Shown here: positions 15,612 through 24,537 of the stretch, piece after piece | Layout: every line of letters begins with the position of its first letter | How positions within the stretch are numbered: the stretch's first letter is position 1 | From: CAWIHA01 sp963835855 | GTDB lineage: Bacteria; Acidobacteriota; Terriglobia; Bryobacterales; Bryobacteraceae | Assembly (NCBI GenBank): GCA_963835855.1 | Contig: CAWIHA010000027.1 | Coordinates: 1 to 64,000, forward strand | DNA: 64,000 bases | Direction: 5' to 3' | Position numbers and translations under genes: made by a program | The notes under the pieces: generated by a model | Seen by the model: the letters and a program-made list of their open reading frames with translations, nothing else | The model's database searches: none | Told to the model about the DNA's origin: nothing

Positions 15612-15943
15612 AGTACTCCCGCATGGATCTGATCGGCTGTTTAGTGGCTGGATGTTAGGCGGCGCCGAAGGAAAACAAGTTTCCTGTCGATTCCCCTTTC
15701 CTTACTTTTCACTCTTCAACCACACGAACCCTGCCTCATCGAGGGCATCCTGAGCTCGCCCTCCTCTGTGCAGGCGGCATCGCTCCCTCGAGGGTTCGGG
15801 CCAGTGAGCGCGGTCGGCAACCGCTGCATCGAATTGCAGCTTCGGTTCAGCCTCTGGCGGGGATCGCGCCGGGTCCGACGGGCACTTGACATTCTCTCCA
15901 GGTCTCGGAATAATGAGCGCAGTTCACAAGGAGGAGTACCCAC
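15612..15943. other. Intergenic region between divergent genes
   Basis: 332 bases with no supported gene. It holds a good forward promoter (15886-15914) for the next gene. A possible reverse promoter for the HDOD gene was not resolved. Frames crossing it on the complement are antisense to the following gene. Confidence 0.6.
15886..15914 (+). promoter_or_regulatory. Sigma-70-type promoter for the anchored unknown protein
   Basis: TTGACA at 15886-15891, a 17-base gap, and AATAAT at 15909-15914 (five of six to the -10 consensus). The start would be near 15921, with a strong ribosome site AAGGAGGAG at 15928-15936 just before the ATG at 15944. Confidence 0.75.
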
Positions 15944-16711
15944 ATGTCTACGAACGTGCCCCCTATGCCTGCGCCCGGCGGCGCGCCGCCGCGGAAGAGG
16001 ACCAGCCCGCTGGTATGGATGCTGGTTGGGATTGGCGGTTTTGTATTTCTGATTTTTCTGCTGGTGGTGGCAGCCGGCGTATTCGTTGTGCACAAGGCCA
16101 AGCAGGCCGGCTTTGATGCGGCGCTGATGAAGAGCAACCCCGCGGTTGCAATGGCCAAGCTGATGGCCGCGGCGAACCCGGATGCCGAGGTGGTTTCGAT
16201 CGATGAGAAGCGCGGCATCATTACGGTCAGGGAGAAGAAGACGGGCAAAACCGTCACGATGAATTTCGAGGACGCTAAGAAGGGCAAGATCTCTTTTGAG
16301 GGCGAAGGCGGCGAAAAGGTCTCCATTGAGTCGCAAGGAGAGGGCAACTCCGGGTCCGTCCAGGTCAAATCATCCGAGGGCGCCACGACGGTCGGGTCTG
16401 GCGGAGCGGCCAGGCTGCCTGCATGGTTTCCTGCGTACCCCGGCGTAGCGCCTGAAGGCGCCTACTCGGTTGAAGAGAAAACCGGTGCGGCGGGCACCTT
16501 GCAGTTCACAACGAAGGACGCCCCCGAGCAGGTGATTCAGTTTTACGAAGCGGGATTGAAAGGCGCCGGCCTGAAAGTCTTCACGTTCAAACAGGACCGC
16601 GGCGGCATCGTCACCGGCCAGGACGATAGCGGGCAGCGGAGCGCGCAGGTAACCGTGTCACCGGGCGCTGGCAACACACAGGTCACGCTCACGTTCCAGG
16701 CCAAGAAGTAA
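15944..16711 (+). CDS. Single-pass membrane-anchored protein of unknown function, 255 aa
   Basis: Start at ATG 15944 with AAGGAGGAG upstream. The N-terminus is Pro-rich and cytoplasmic (PPMPAPGGAPPRKRTSPL), followed by one membrane helix (VGIGGFVFLIFLLVVAAG), so most of the chain is extracytoplasmic. A middle region alternates charged strands (EVVSIDEKRGIITVREKK) and a Gly/Ser/Glu-rich linker. The last 90 residues (LPAWFPAYPGVAPEGAYS, then FTTKDAPEQVIQFYEAGLKG) resemble small domains that track a 'p...Y' distance in exported acidobacterial proteins. I recognise no named family. No operon partner; transcribed from its own promoter. Confidence 0.75.
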   Translation: MSTNVPPMPAPGGAPPRKRTSPLVWMLVGIGGFVFLIFLLVVAAGVFVVHKAKQAGFDAALMKSNPAVAMAKLMAAANPDAEVVSIDEKRGIITVREKKTGKTVTMNFEDAKKGKISFEGEGGEKVSIESQGEGNSGSVQVKSSEGATTVGSGGAARLPAWFPAYPGVAPEGAYSVEEKTGAAGTLQFTTKDAPEQVIQFYEAGLKGAGLKVFTFKQDRGGIVTGQDDSGQRSAQVTVSPGAGNTQVTLTFQAKK

Positions 16712-17068
16712 GCGCAAGCGATCGGGCATTCGTCGATGCGCTGAACGGATTCACGTTAACGCATTTTGGGGTGGTTTCAGTTCCCTGCATAGTAGAAGAA
16801 GCCCCGAGTCTGGGGGACCGGGGCTTCACTCAGAGGGGCTGGCGACGAGCTGGGTCTCGTCGCCGGGATGCAATTTGACTTACTGTTGCCCTTAGAAGGG
16901 CAATTGCCGTGCCAGACATCAGTTGCTTGGTTTCCTGCACTTAGGCCGCGCGGGTGCGGCGGTTGCGCGATTTTCCGTATCGGAAGTTGCTTCCGTACCC
17001 AGCCAGTGGGATCTGGCGCACCTAGCCTGAACGGGGCGATCGCTGCCCGGGCCAGCGCGAGGGCGCGG
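16712..17068. other. Hairpin-rich non-coding gap
   Basis: 357 bases between converging genes without a supported ORF. It contains three consecutive perfect hairpins: 16798-16827 (9-bp stem), 16841-16864 (9-bp stem, 6-base loop) and 16886-16903 (8-bp stem). Read on the complement, the first is followed by a T-rich stretch (TTCTTCT) and would be the last element of the series. The region may be the 3' untranslated region of the hpnI-like gene or a small RNA. I do not recognise a known RNA family. Confidence 0.5.
16798..16827 (-). terminator. Probable rho-independent terminator
   Basis: GAAGCCCCG and CGGGGCTTC form a 9-bp GC-rich stem around a 12-base loop. On the complement the stem is followed by TTCTTCT, a moderate T-tract. 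It would end reverse-strand transcripts about 240 bases after the glycosyltransferase gene. For the forward gene ending at 16711 it lacks a T-tract. Confidence 0.5.
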
Positions 17069-18265
17069 CTATCGGTCCGAATCGGCGGGTGATTCGCCAC
17101 GAACCGAGGCGGCGGTGCGGATCGAAACCGGTTGCCACCCTTCCACAGGTTCGAACCGGCCATCGGAGAGGAGCCGGTATTTGCGGCCGCGCCAAGTGAT
17201 GGTATTCCCGAAGAAGCCGGCGACCCAAAGAGCGAAACCGAGAATGTCCTGAAGCGGCACCAGCCAGAAGCGGCGCAAGGTCAGGCGGTCATCGAGGATC
17301 CAGATTGCCGTGGCCCACGCAGCCGCAGCTCGAAGCGCGATCGTGGCCAGCGCGACCGGCCATAGCCCAGGAGCGTCAATCCAAAGCAGAACCGCCAGCG
17401 GCAACGGGTAGGTAAACAACTGGCCGAAGTAGCCGGCCGGACGCATGTGGCGGGCTGGCCGGATCCACCGCAGCCTGTGAGCGAAGTTCGCGCGCAAAGT
17501 TTGCGTGCCGAGCCGGTGCTCGATCACATAAGACGATAGAATGGACCGGCCCAGCTCGGAGGCGCACTGGCCCAACACAAAATCATCCGCCGGGTAATCT
17601 TTCACGCGCGCGAAACCGCCAATCTGCTCAAGTGTCCGCCTGCGAATCGCCATGGTTACGCCGATGGCAAATTTCATTCCCTCGAGCATCCTCGCCACGA
17701 GAACGCCCGCCAGGAACTCCGTATTCATCCCGATGGCCTCCAGGCCCGACCAGAGGTCGCGGCCCGGCACCGCGCGATAGGCGCAGGTGGCAACGACGAG
17801 GTTTGAGTCCTGAAACTCCGCCGCGATCACGGATAGCATTCCAGGCGTAACCCGCGCGTCGCTGTCGCTGGTGACGATCAGGTCGTGCCGCGCACAGGCC
17901 AGCATGCGCCCGTGCGAGTATACTTTCGCGCTTGGGTAGGGCGGCTCGCCAGTTAAGATGAGCCGCGCGGGGATTTTAGGAAATTCGTGCCGGAGTTTTT
18001 CGACCACTGCCGCAGCCGGATCGCCCGGGTCCCGCACGGCAAACAGCAACTCGAATTCGGGATAGTCTTGCCGGAAGAAAGACCGGAGGTTTTCTTCGAG
18101 GCCCTCGTCCAAACCGGCGAGTGGCTTTAGAATGCTGATCGGGACCGGGCGGAGCAACTGAGGCGGCCGTACGCGGCGGTAGCACCAGGCGGCCACGACT
18201 ACCAGGATCGAAAACAACGCTGAGCCCGCCGCGAGCAACAAGAAAAGCCACGCGATCAAGGACAT
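17069..18265 (-). CDS. hpnI: Ceramide-glucosyltransferase-like GT2/GT21 protein, HpnI type
   Basis: Membrane glycosyltransferase of 398 residues. An N-terminal helix is followed by the catalytic domain: SILKPLAGLDEGLEENLRSF, VTSDSDAR (D-x-D), the acceptor motif ADDFVLG, and HRLRWIRPAR as the (Q/R)xxRW element. Two to three hydrophobic helices close the chain. HpnI transfers N-acetylglucosamine to bacteriohopanetetrol in hopanoid producers; the related ceramide enzyme uses glucose. No other hopanoid genes are in the window, so the hopanoid role is an inference from family resemblance. It begins three bases after the stop of thrS and is likely cotranscribed. Confidence 0.75.
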   Translation of the reverse strand: MSLIAWLFLLLAAGSALFSILVVVAAWCYRRVRPPQLLRPVPISILKPLAGLDEGLEENLRSFFRQDYPEFELLFAVRDPGDPAAAVVEKLRHEFPKIPARLILTGEPPYPSAKVYSHGRMLACARHDLIVTSDSDARVTPGMLSVIAAEFQDSNLVVATCAYRAVPGRDLWSGLEAIGMNTEFLAGVLVARMLEGMKFAIGVTMAIRRRTLEQIGGFARVKDYPADDFVLGQCASELGRSILSSYVIEHRLGTQTLRANFAHRLRWIRPARHMRPAGYFGQLFTYPLPLAVLLWIDAPGLWPVALATIALRAAAAWATAIWILDDRLTLRRFWLVPLQDILGFALWVAGFFGNTITWRGRKYRLLSDGRFEPVEGWQPVSIRTAASVRGESPADSDR

Positions 18266-18268
18266 GCT

Positions 18269-20209
18269 CTACTCGCCGGCCGCTTTGGCGTCGATCAACT
18301 TCCGCACATCGGTGATGAACTGCTCGAGCGGTTTCGCACCCTGATCGCCGTGCTTGCGGTTGCGCACCGAGACCGTCCCCGCCTGCGCCTCACGCTCGCC
18401 AACCACCAGCATGTAAGGAACCTTTTGTAGCTGGGCTTCGCGGATCTTGAAGTTAATCTTCTCGCTGCGGTCGTCCAAGTGGACACGCATGCCCGCGTCT
18501 TCAAGCCGCTTCGTGACTTCCCGGGCATACTCCATCTGCCTATCCGTGATCGGCAGCACCACTGCCTGCACCGGCGCCAGCCACACCGGGAAGGCGCCCG
18601 CGTAATGCTCGAGCAGGATGCCAAAGAACCGTTCGACCGAGCCATAGAGCGCGCGGTGGACCATGAGCGGCTGGTGGGCTTTGCCGTCCTCCGCGATGTA
18701 TTCAAGGTCAAACCGCCGCGGCAGCGTGAAATCAAGTTGCACCGTCGAAAGCTGCCAGAGGCGGCCGATGGCATCGACGAGCTTCACGTCGATTTTCGGA
18801 CCGTAAAAAGCGGCCTCGTCCGGCATGATCTTTGCTTTCAGATGCAGCCGCTCGATGGCGTTCTTCAGCGCGCCCTCCGCCAGCGCCCATTGCTCCGGAG
18901 CGCCGTCGTATTTTCCGCTCGCGCCGCCATCCCATGTGGAAAGCTCGGCCTCGTACCGATCGAAGCCGAAGGTATGCAGCGTATCGAGAGCGAACTCCAA
19001 GCAGCCGGCGATCTCATCCTCGATTTGCTCGGGCGTGCAGAAGATGTGAGCGTCGTCCTGAGTGAAGCCGCGCACGCGGAACAGCCCGTGCATGACGCCC
19101 GAGCGCTCGTACCGGTAGACGGTGCCGAGCTCGCCTAGCCGCACCGGCAGGTCGCGGTAGCTTTTCATCCGGTCCTTGTAAATCAGGATGTGGAAGGGGC
19201 AGTTCATCGGCTTGAGCTGATACTCGGCGTCTTCGAGATCCATCCGCTTGAACATGTTCTCGGCGTAAAAATTGTAATGGCCGGAAGTCTTCCACAGGTC
19301 GGCGCGGGCCACGTGCGGCGTATAAACGAGCGAATAGCCGCGCGCGACGTATTGGTCGCGCATCCAGTCCTCGAGGATGCGCCGCACCGTACCGCCTTTC
19401 GGGTGGAAGAAGATCAACCCCGGCCCGGCGAGTTCCTGGATGCTGAACAGGTCGAGCTCCTGGCCCAGCTTGCGGTGATCGCGCTTCTTCGCCTCCTCGA
19501 GCTGGTGCAGGTAGTCTTCGAGCTCCTTGCGGGTGAAGAAGGCGGTGCCGTAAATGCGCTGGCCCTGCCGGTTATGTTCATCGCCCTTCCAGTAGGCGCC
19601 AGCGATGGACAACAGCTTAAACGCTTTGATCTTCGAAGTCGAAGGCACGTGCGGCCCGCGGCAAAAGTCGATGAAATGCGGCCCCAAAGTGTATTCGGAA
19701 AAAACGTCGTCGGCCTTCTCCCGAATCAGTTCGCATTTCAGGTCCTCGCCCATGCTGGCGTACCTGTTCAGGCCCACGGGCTTCGGCGTCAGCTTGCGCT
19801 CGTAAGGCAGGTTCTGCCGCTGCAACTCCCACATCTTTGCCTCGATCTTATCGAGGTCTTCAGGAGTGAATGGCGAATCGCGATAAAAGTCATAGAAAAA
19901 GCCGGTATCGATGGGCGGGCCGATGCCGAGTTTGGTTTCCGGATAGAGCTCGAGAACGGCTGCGGCCATGAGGTGCGCGGCCGAATGCCGGTAGACTTCG
20001 AGCGCCTCGCGATCTTTGGGCGTGAGGATCTCGATACGCGAATCGGTGGAGAGCGGGCGGCTCAGGTCCACCAATTCGCCATTGACCCTGGCGACGATGG
20101 CCTCATCCGCCAGCCGCCGGCTGATGGACTTGGCGATATCAAGCGGTGTACTCCCGGCCGCCACGTGCTGCTCGCTTCCGTCGGGCAAGGTGATGGTGAT
20201 TTCACTCAT
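18269..20209 (-). CDS. thrS: Threonyl-tRNA synthetase
   Basis: 646 residues, the usual length. Domains in order: TGS (DGSEQHVAAGSTPLDIAKSI), the editing domain with HSAAHLMAAAV (HxxxH) and the later CRGPHVPSTSK, the class II catalytic core with YQLKPMNCPFHI (zinc cysteine), GVMHGLFRVRGFTQDDAH (motif 2) and HRALYGSVERFFGILLEHY (motif 3), then the anticodon-binding domain. It charges tRNA-Thr and corrects mischarged serine. No leader RNA such as a T-box is evident in the 240 bases upstream. The glycosyltransferase downstream follows almost immediately. Confidence 0.97.
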   Translation of the reverse strand: MSEITITLPDGSEQHVAAGSTPLDIAKSISRRLADEAIVARVNGELVDLSRPLSTDSRIEILTPKDREALEVYRHSAAHLMAAAVLELYPETKLGIGPPIDTGFFYDFYRDSPFTPEDLDKIEAKMWELQRQNLPYERKLTPKPVGLNRYASMGEDLKCELIREKADDVFSEYTLGPHFIDFCRGPHVPSTSKIKAFKLLSIAGAYWKGDEHNRQGQRIYGTAFFTRKELEDYLHQLEEAKKRDHRKLGQELDLFSIQELAGPGLIFFHPKGGTVRRILEDWMRDQYVARGYSLVYTPHVARADLWKTSGHYNFYAENMFKRMDLEDAEYQLKPMNCPFHILIYKDRMKSYRDLPVRLGELGTVYRYERSGVMHGLFRVRGFTQDDAHIFCTPEQIEDEIAGCLEFALDTLHTFGFDRYEAELSTWDGGASGKYDGAPEQWALAEGALKNAIERLHLKAKIMPDEAAFYGPKIDVKLVDAIGRLWQLSTVQLDFTLPRRFDLEYIAEDGKAHQPLMVHRALYGSVERFFGILLEHYAGAFPVWLAPVQAVVLPITDRQMEYAREVTKRLEDAGMRVHLDDRSEKINFKIREAQLQKVPYMLVVGEREAQAGTVSVRNRKHGDQGAKPLEQFITDVRKLIDAKAAGE

Positions 20210-20450
20210 TCGAAACCGGACTCCGCAAACCGCCGGTGCTCCGTTCCGGGCCGGCTGACGCGACTTGTTCAGCCCCCGGGTAGCCGGAGCTACTCATAAG
20301 TGCTTGAGTTTTCAGCGTAGCATGTCGAGGATTGGTTGCGGCGCGCCGCCGATCAGCCGCTTCGATGGTGAGGAACCGGCCCCAATGCACATAGACGCGC
20401 CCCTCGTCCGGCCGGAGCGCTTGTGCTAAAGTTGAATCCCGGAGCTTCGA

Positions 20451-21077
20451 TTGGCGATCCAACAAGGGCAGGCAAGCGGATTCGATGAAGCGGCTCTGGT
20501 GGCCCAGGCCCAACAAGGGGGAGTCGAAGCGTTCACAGGCTTGGTAAACCGGTACGAGAGGAATATATTCCGGCTGGCCAGGCACATTACTCAGAACGCG
20601 GAAGATGCGGAGGACGTTCTCCAGGAAACTTTCCTGAAGGCTTTCGAGCACCTGGATGATTTCCAGGGTAATTCGAAATTCTATACATGGCTGGTGCGAA
20701 TCGCCGTCAATCAGTCGCTGATGAAGTTGCGAAAGCGCAAGAGCGACGCCTCCATCTCTCTCGACGAGCCCATCGACACCGGGGAAGAAAGTCTGGTTCG
20801 CGAAATTGCGGTTTGGGATCCCAATCCGGAGCAGACTTACTCGCGGGAGGAAATCCGCGAAATTCTGGAGAGGGCCATTGAGACGCTCGCGCCGGCGTTT
20901 CGTGTGGTATTCACGCTGCGGGATGTCGAGGGTCTCTCGACCGAGGAAACGGCCACCATGCTGAACCTTTCCGTCCCGGCAGTGAAAAGCCGCCTTCTGC
21001 GGGCACGCCTGCGGTTGCGGGAGAAGCTGACCCGCTATTTCAAGCGGAAGGGGGATGGTTCTTTTGATTACATGTAA
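20451..21077 (+). CDS. ECF (sigma-70 family) RNA polymerase sigma factor
   Basis: 208 residues from TTG 20451, with GGAG a few bases upstream. Region 2 is clear: FTGLVNRYERNIFRLARHI, ITQNAEDAEDVLQETFLKAF and FYTWLVRIAVNQSLMKLRKR. Region 4 is LAPAFRVVFTLRDVEGLSTE with LNLSVPAVKSRLLRARLRL. A linker rich in acidic residues joins them. It directs polymerase to a dedicated set of promoters when released from its partner. The anti-sigma gene overlaps its 3' end by 23 bases, a typical arrangement that couples the two proteins' synthesis. Confidence 0.93.
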   Translation: MAIQQGQASGFDEAALVAQAQQGGVEAFTGLVNRYERNIFRLARHITQNAEDAEDVLQETFLKAFEHLDDFQGNSKFYTWLVRIAVNQSLMKLRKRKSDASISLDEPIDTGEESLVREIAVWDPNPEQTYSREEIREILERAIETLAPAFRVVFTLRDVEGLSTEETATMLNLSVPAVKSRLLRARLRLREKLTRYFKRKGDGSFDYM

Positions 21078-21303
21078 GGACTTCTTAAACGAGCTGAACG
21101 AGTTTCTGGACGACTCGGCGGAAGCGGAGCTTCGCAAGGAGCTCGAAGAGCACTTGAACGAGTGTCCGAACTGCTGGGTGATCTGCGACACCACGAAGAA
21201 GACGATAGAGATTTACCGCGGAATGGATCCCTACCCGATCCGGCCACAGGTTCACGCCCGCCTGATCCAGGCGCTTCAGAAAAAGGCCGCGCACCAGACC
21301 TAA
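21055..21303 (+). CDS. Zinc-finger anti-sigma factor (soluble, zf-HC2 type)
   Basis: 82 residues, starting inside the sigma gene. The anti-sigma zinc motif is EEHLNECPNCWV (H-x3-C-x2-C), with an upstream cysteine in TCKDFLNELNEFLDD. There is no membrane helix, so this is a short soluble anti-sigma, perhaps responding to redox or metal through its zinc site. It should bind the sigma factor encoded just upstream. Its end overlaps that of addA on the other strand by 4 bases. Confidence 0.85.
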   Translation: MVLLITCKDFLNELNEFLDDSAEAELRKELEEHLNECPNCWVICDTTKKTIEIYRGMDPYPIRPQVHARLIQALQKKAAHQT

Positions 21304-24300
21304 GCCGGGCAGAGGCCCCGGTAGAACGAACATCTCCGGCAGTGGTTCCCAACCTGTAACGGAAAAGCGAGGCCGGCCTGCGCCTGCCGGAACCGGCGCA
21401 CGCATTCCAGGGCTGCCGTGAGCTGTTCCGCTTCGAGTGACACGGTGATATCTACTTCCGGGCGAAGGAAAGACAGAACGGCGCGGTCGGGCAGGTGCCC
21501 GGTCAGCTGTTTGAGCGCGAGAGCATAGAGTCTGAGCTGAAGCGCGTAAGACTCGGCGCGCTCAGCGGCGCCCTCCTGGTCCACGTCGTCGGTTTTGTAA
21601 TCCACCAGTATGAGTTCGCCGCCGTCCTCAAACCAAAGGTCGATCCGCCCCTGAAGTACAACGTCATCGACCGCCATCATGAAATCGAACTCGCGCTCGA
21701 GGCTCGACTGCCAAGGCTGCGCGGCGCGCCAGTTCCCCCGCTTGGAAACGCCCGGCCAGTTCCAGCGCAAGCGGTGACGCATCCGGGACGCGAGCTTCCG
21801 CGAGCAGCGCGTGCACCTGCCTTCCCAACTCACCGGCATCGATGGCGTCGTCCTCGACTTCTGACAGAGCCGGTCTGGATGGCTCGCCGTGCCAGCCGAG
21901 ATATCGTGCGAGATAGTAGCGGCGCGGGCACTCGGCGAACAGCGCGATTGAGGTCACCGCGGCGCTCGCATCATGCTGGGCCGCGCGCAGCGGCCGTGCG
22001 CAACGCGATTCGTCTTCGGCAGCGGTCTCGCTGCGCGGGCGTGCCGTGAGACCGGTGCCACATCCATCCGCGCGCACTGCCCAGACGCGCACATCGAACG
22101 CCTGCTCGCCGCCAACCCGATGGGTCGAAAGACCGCTCGTTTCATCCCCGAACTCCAAGCCCAAGCCGGACAGCACCTTGTCGGCCCAGTTCCGCGCGTC
22201 TTTTTGGGTTTTGGCGCAGGAGAGCACCAAGTGCTCTTCGGCGCGCGTGATCGCGACGTAAAGTAGCCGGTTTTCTTCCTCGAGCGCCCTGCGCTTCTGC
22301 TCGGCGGAGAATGTCTCGTAAAGCGAATCCTTCACCGGCTCGCCGGAGATTGGATCAAGCCACCGCGCCACCAGCCCGGATGCAGGCGAGAATGCGACCG
22401 GCGGGGAACCGTTCGCCACGCCCTTGTGCAACGCGGCGAGAAACACGATGGGGAATTCCAAACCCTTGGCGCTGTGCACGGTTATGATCCGCACCGCGTT
22501 CGCAGAATCGTCGGGCGGCGCGGCGGGCTCGTCGGGATCGGAAGCGCGCAGAAATTCGAGCTCTTCGACAAAGCGGCTGAGCGGGCGCGGCTCGCGGTGG
22601 AACGATTCGCGGAGCCGCGCCAGCAGCTTCTTCACATTCGCCCGATAGCGCGGGGCCAGCGTGCTCTCGTAGTCGGCCGCATCCATCGCCCGCAAAATCA
22701 GCCGGTCGGGTGAAACGCCGTCCGCTTTGGAGCGCAGTTCCCAGAGCCGCTCGCGAAATGCGCGCAGCCGTTCGAGATCGCCGGCATCGAACTGGGAGGT
22801 ATCAGTACGGTCGAGGATTTCGAGCGCCGCACCGAGGTTTTCGGTTTGCCTCAGACGGAACAGCGTCTCGTTCCGAATCCCCACCAGCGGCGAGCGCAAC
22901 ACTACCGCCATGCTGATTTCGTCGCGCGGGTTCGAGACTACGCGCAGCAGGTGCACCAGGTCGCTCACCTCCTGGGCCTCGTAGAAATGCTTGCCGCGGC
23001 CGACCAGGTACGGCACGTCCAGCTTGTGCAAAGCCTGCTCGAACGGCTCGAGCGCGTTGACGTTGCGCACCAGGATCACCATGTCCGAGAGGCATGCCGC
23101 GCGATCGATGCCGGTCTCCTTCTCCCGGATGAGGAGCTTGCCTTCGAGCTCGAGGATTCGGCGCGCGACTGCTCCCGCTTCGAGCTCCGCTGCCGCGTCG
23201 ATGGTATCCGCCAGCGCAGCGATCACCTCGACCGAGGGCTCCTGCTTCTGGGCAAACGCGCGCGCTGCTTCGAGATCCCGCGCTTCGATGCCGCCGGAGC
23301 CTCCCAGAATCGCGTTTGCGGCGAATAGGATCTCCCTGCGGCTGCGATAATTCTTGTGCAGCTTGTCAATCGGTTTCGACTGCGCCCGGATCTCGTCGCG
23401 GTACCGCTTGAAAACGTCCGGGTCGGCGCAGCGGAAACCGTAGATGGACTGGTTGAGGTCGCCGACCGCAAAGAAGCGGCCGGGCTTGCGAACGTGTTCG
23501 ATGAGCATCGCCTGGAGCGGATTGGTGTCCTGCAACTCGTCCATAAGGATTTCGTCGAAGCTATTGCGAACCAGCTCACGCACGGTCTCGTTGTCTCGCA
23601 GCAGCCGGATCGCAAACTCTTCGAGATCGGCGAAATCGAGTGCGTTCTGCCCTTCCTTACGCTCGCGGTAGATCTGGGCGAGCCGCTCGATGGCATGCCA
23701 GAGCAGCGCGCGCTGAGGCGCGTAATATTCTGCCACTAGTTCCTGCCGCGCGGCCGCGAGCAGGTTCTGCTTTACCGCTTTGATTCCATCGTAGAGCGGG
23801 TTGTTTCTGCGCAGCCGGGTCAGGTTGCAATCGAAATTGTTCAGCACGCGGAAGTGCTCAACAGTTACCGGAGTGTTTGGAAGCGCGAGCGCAAGCGAGG
23901 CCCACTCCTTCACGCGCACAAACGCTTCTTCCTGGCTTCGGCTCCATCCGGCGGGACTGCCCGCCACGATTCGCTCCAGCGCCTCCCGCAGCCGGGCGAG
24001 CGCTCCTGCCTCCGGGCTGACCTGCTTGAACCCGGTCGCCGTAATGCGGAAGTTCTGGTACACAGCGACGAGCGCGGCGATGGGGTCGTTCACGTCCAGC
24101 GAGGCCAACAACGCGCGCATGCCATCCCCGTCTTCCTGAAACAGCGCATCGAGCGCCTCCTCGGCGGAGGCCCATAGTGCGGCGTAGGCGTCGGCGGGAT
24201 CGAACAAATCGAACTGCGGGTCAACTTCGGCCGCAATCGCGTGCTCCCGCAAAACGCGTGCGCAGAATGCGTCGATTGTGTGGACGGGCGCGCGCTCGAT

Positions 24301-24537
24301 TTGCTCCCGCAGGTCGCGCCGTCCGCTGAAATCTCGCGACAACCGCGCCTTCAGCTCATTCGCCGCTTTTTCCGTGAACGTCACGGCCAATATCCGCAGC
24401 GGTGATGCGCCTTGCTCGACGCGCCAGCGAAAGCGCTCGACCAGTACGCGCGTCTTTCCGGAGCCTGGACCAGCGACAACGCAAACGTCCTGGCCGAGCC
24501 GTTCGACCGCGTCTTGTTGCTCCTGGTTGAGCTTCAC
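21300..24537 (-). CDS. addA: AddA-like helicase-nuclease subunit; frameshifted near the C-terminus
   Basis: UvrD-family helicase with a RecB-type nuclease at its end; with AddB it resects DNA ends for recombination. Motifs in order: I CVVAGPGSGKTRVL, Ia AVTFTEKAANELKARL, II ILMDELQDTNP, III AVGDLNQSIYGFR, IV NYRSRREIL, V HSAKGLEFPIVF, VI LLYVAITRAEEHLVLS. In one frame the chain runs to GELARRAA and then becomes nonsense. One base over it continues QPWQSSLEREFDFMMAVDDV and GRIDLWFEDGGELILVDYKT, the PD-(D/E)xK nuclease site. The break lies at 21710-21750, next to a run of five C on the plus strand. Either a sequencing indel or a mutation that leaves a helicase without nuclease. Confidence 0.88.

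Noticed and set aside
19190..20299. 369-residue forward frame within thrS
   Set aside because: Antisense to a complete threonyl-tRNA synthetase.
20202..21194. 330-residue reverse frame across the ECF sigma gene
   Set aside because: Antisense to a well-defined sigma/anti-sigma pair.
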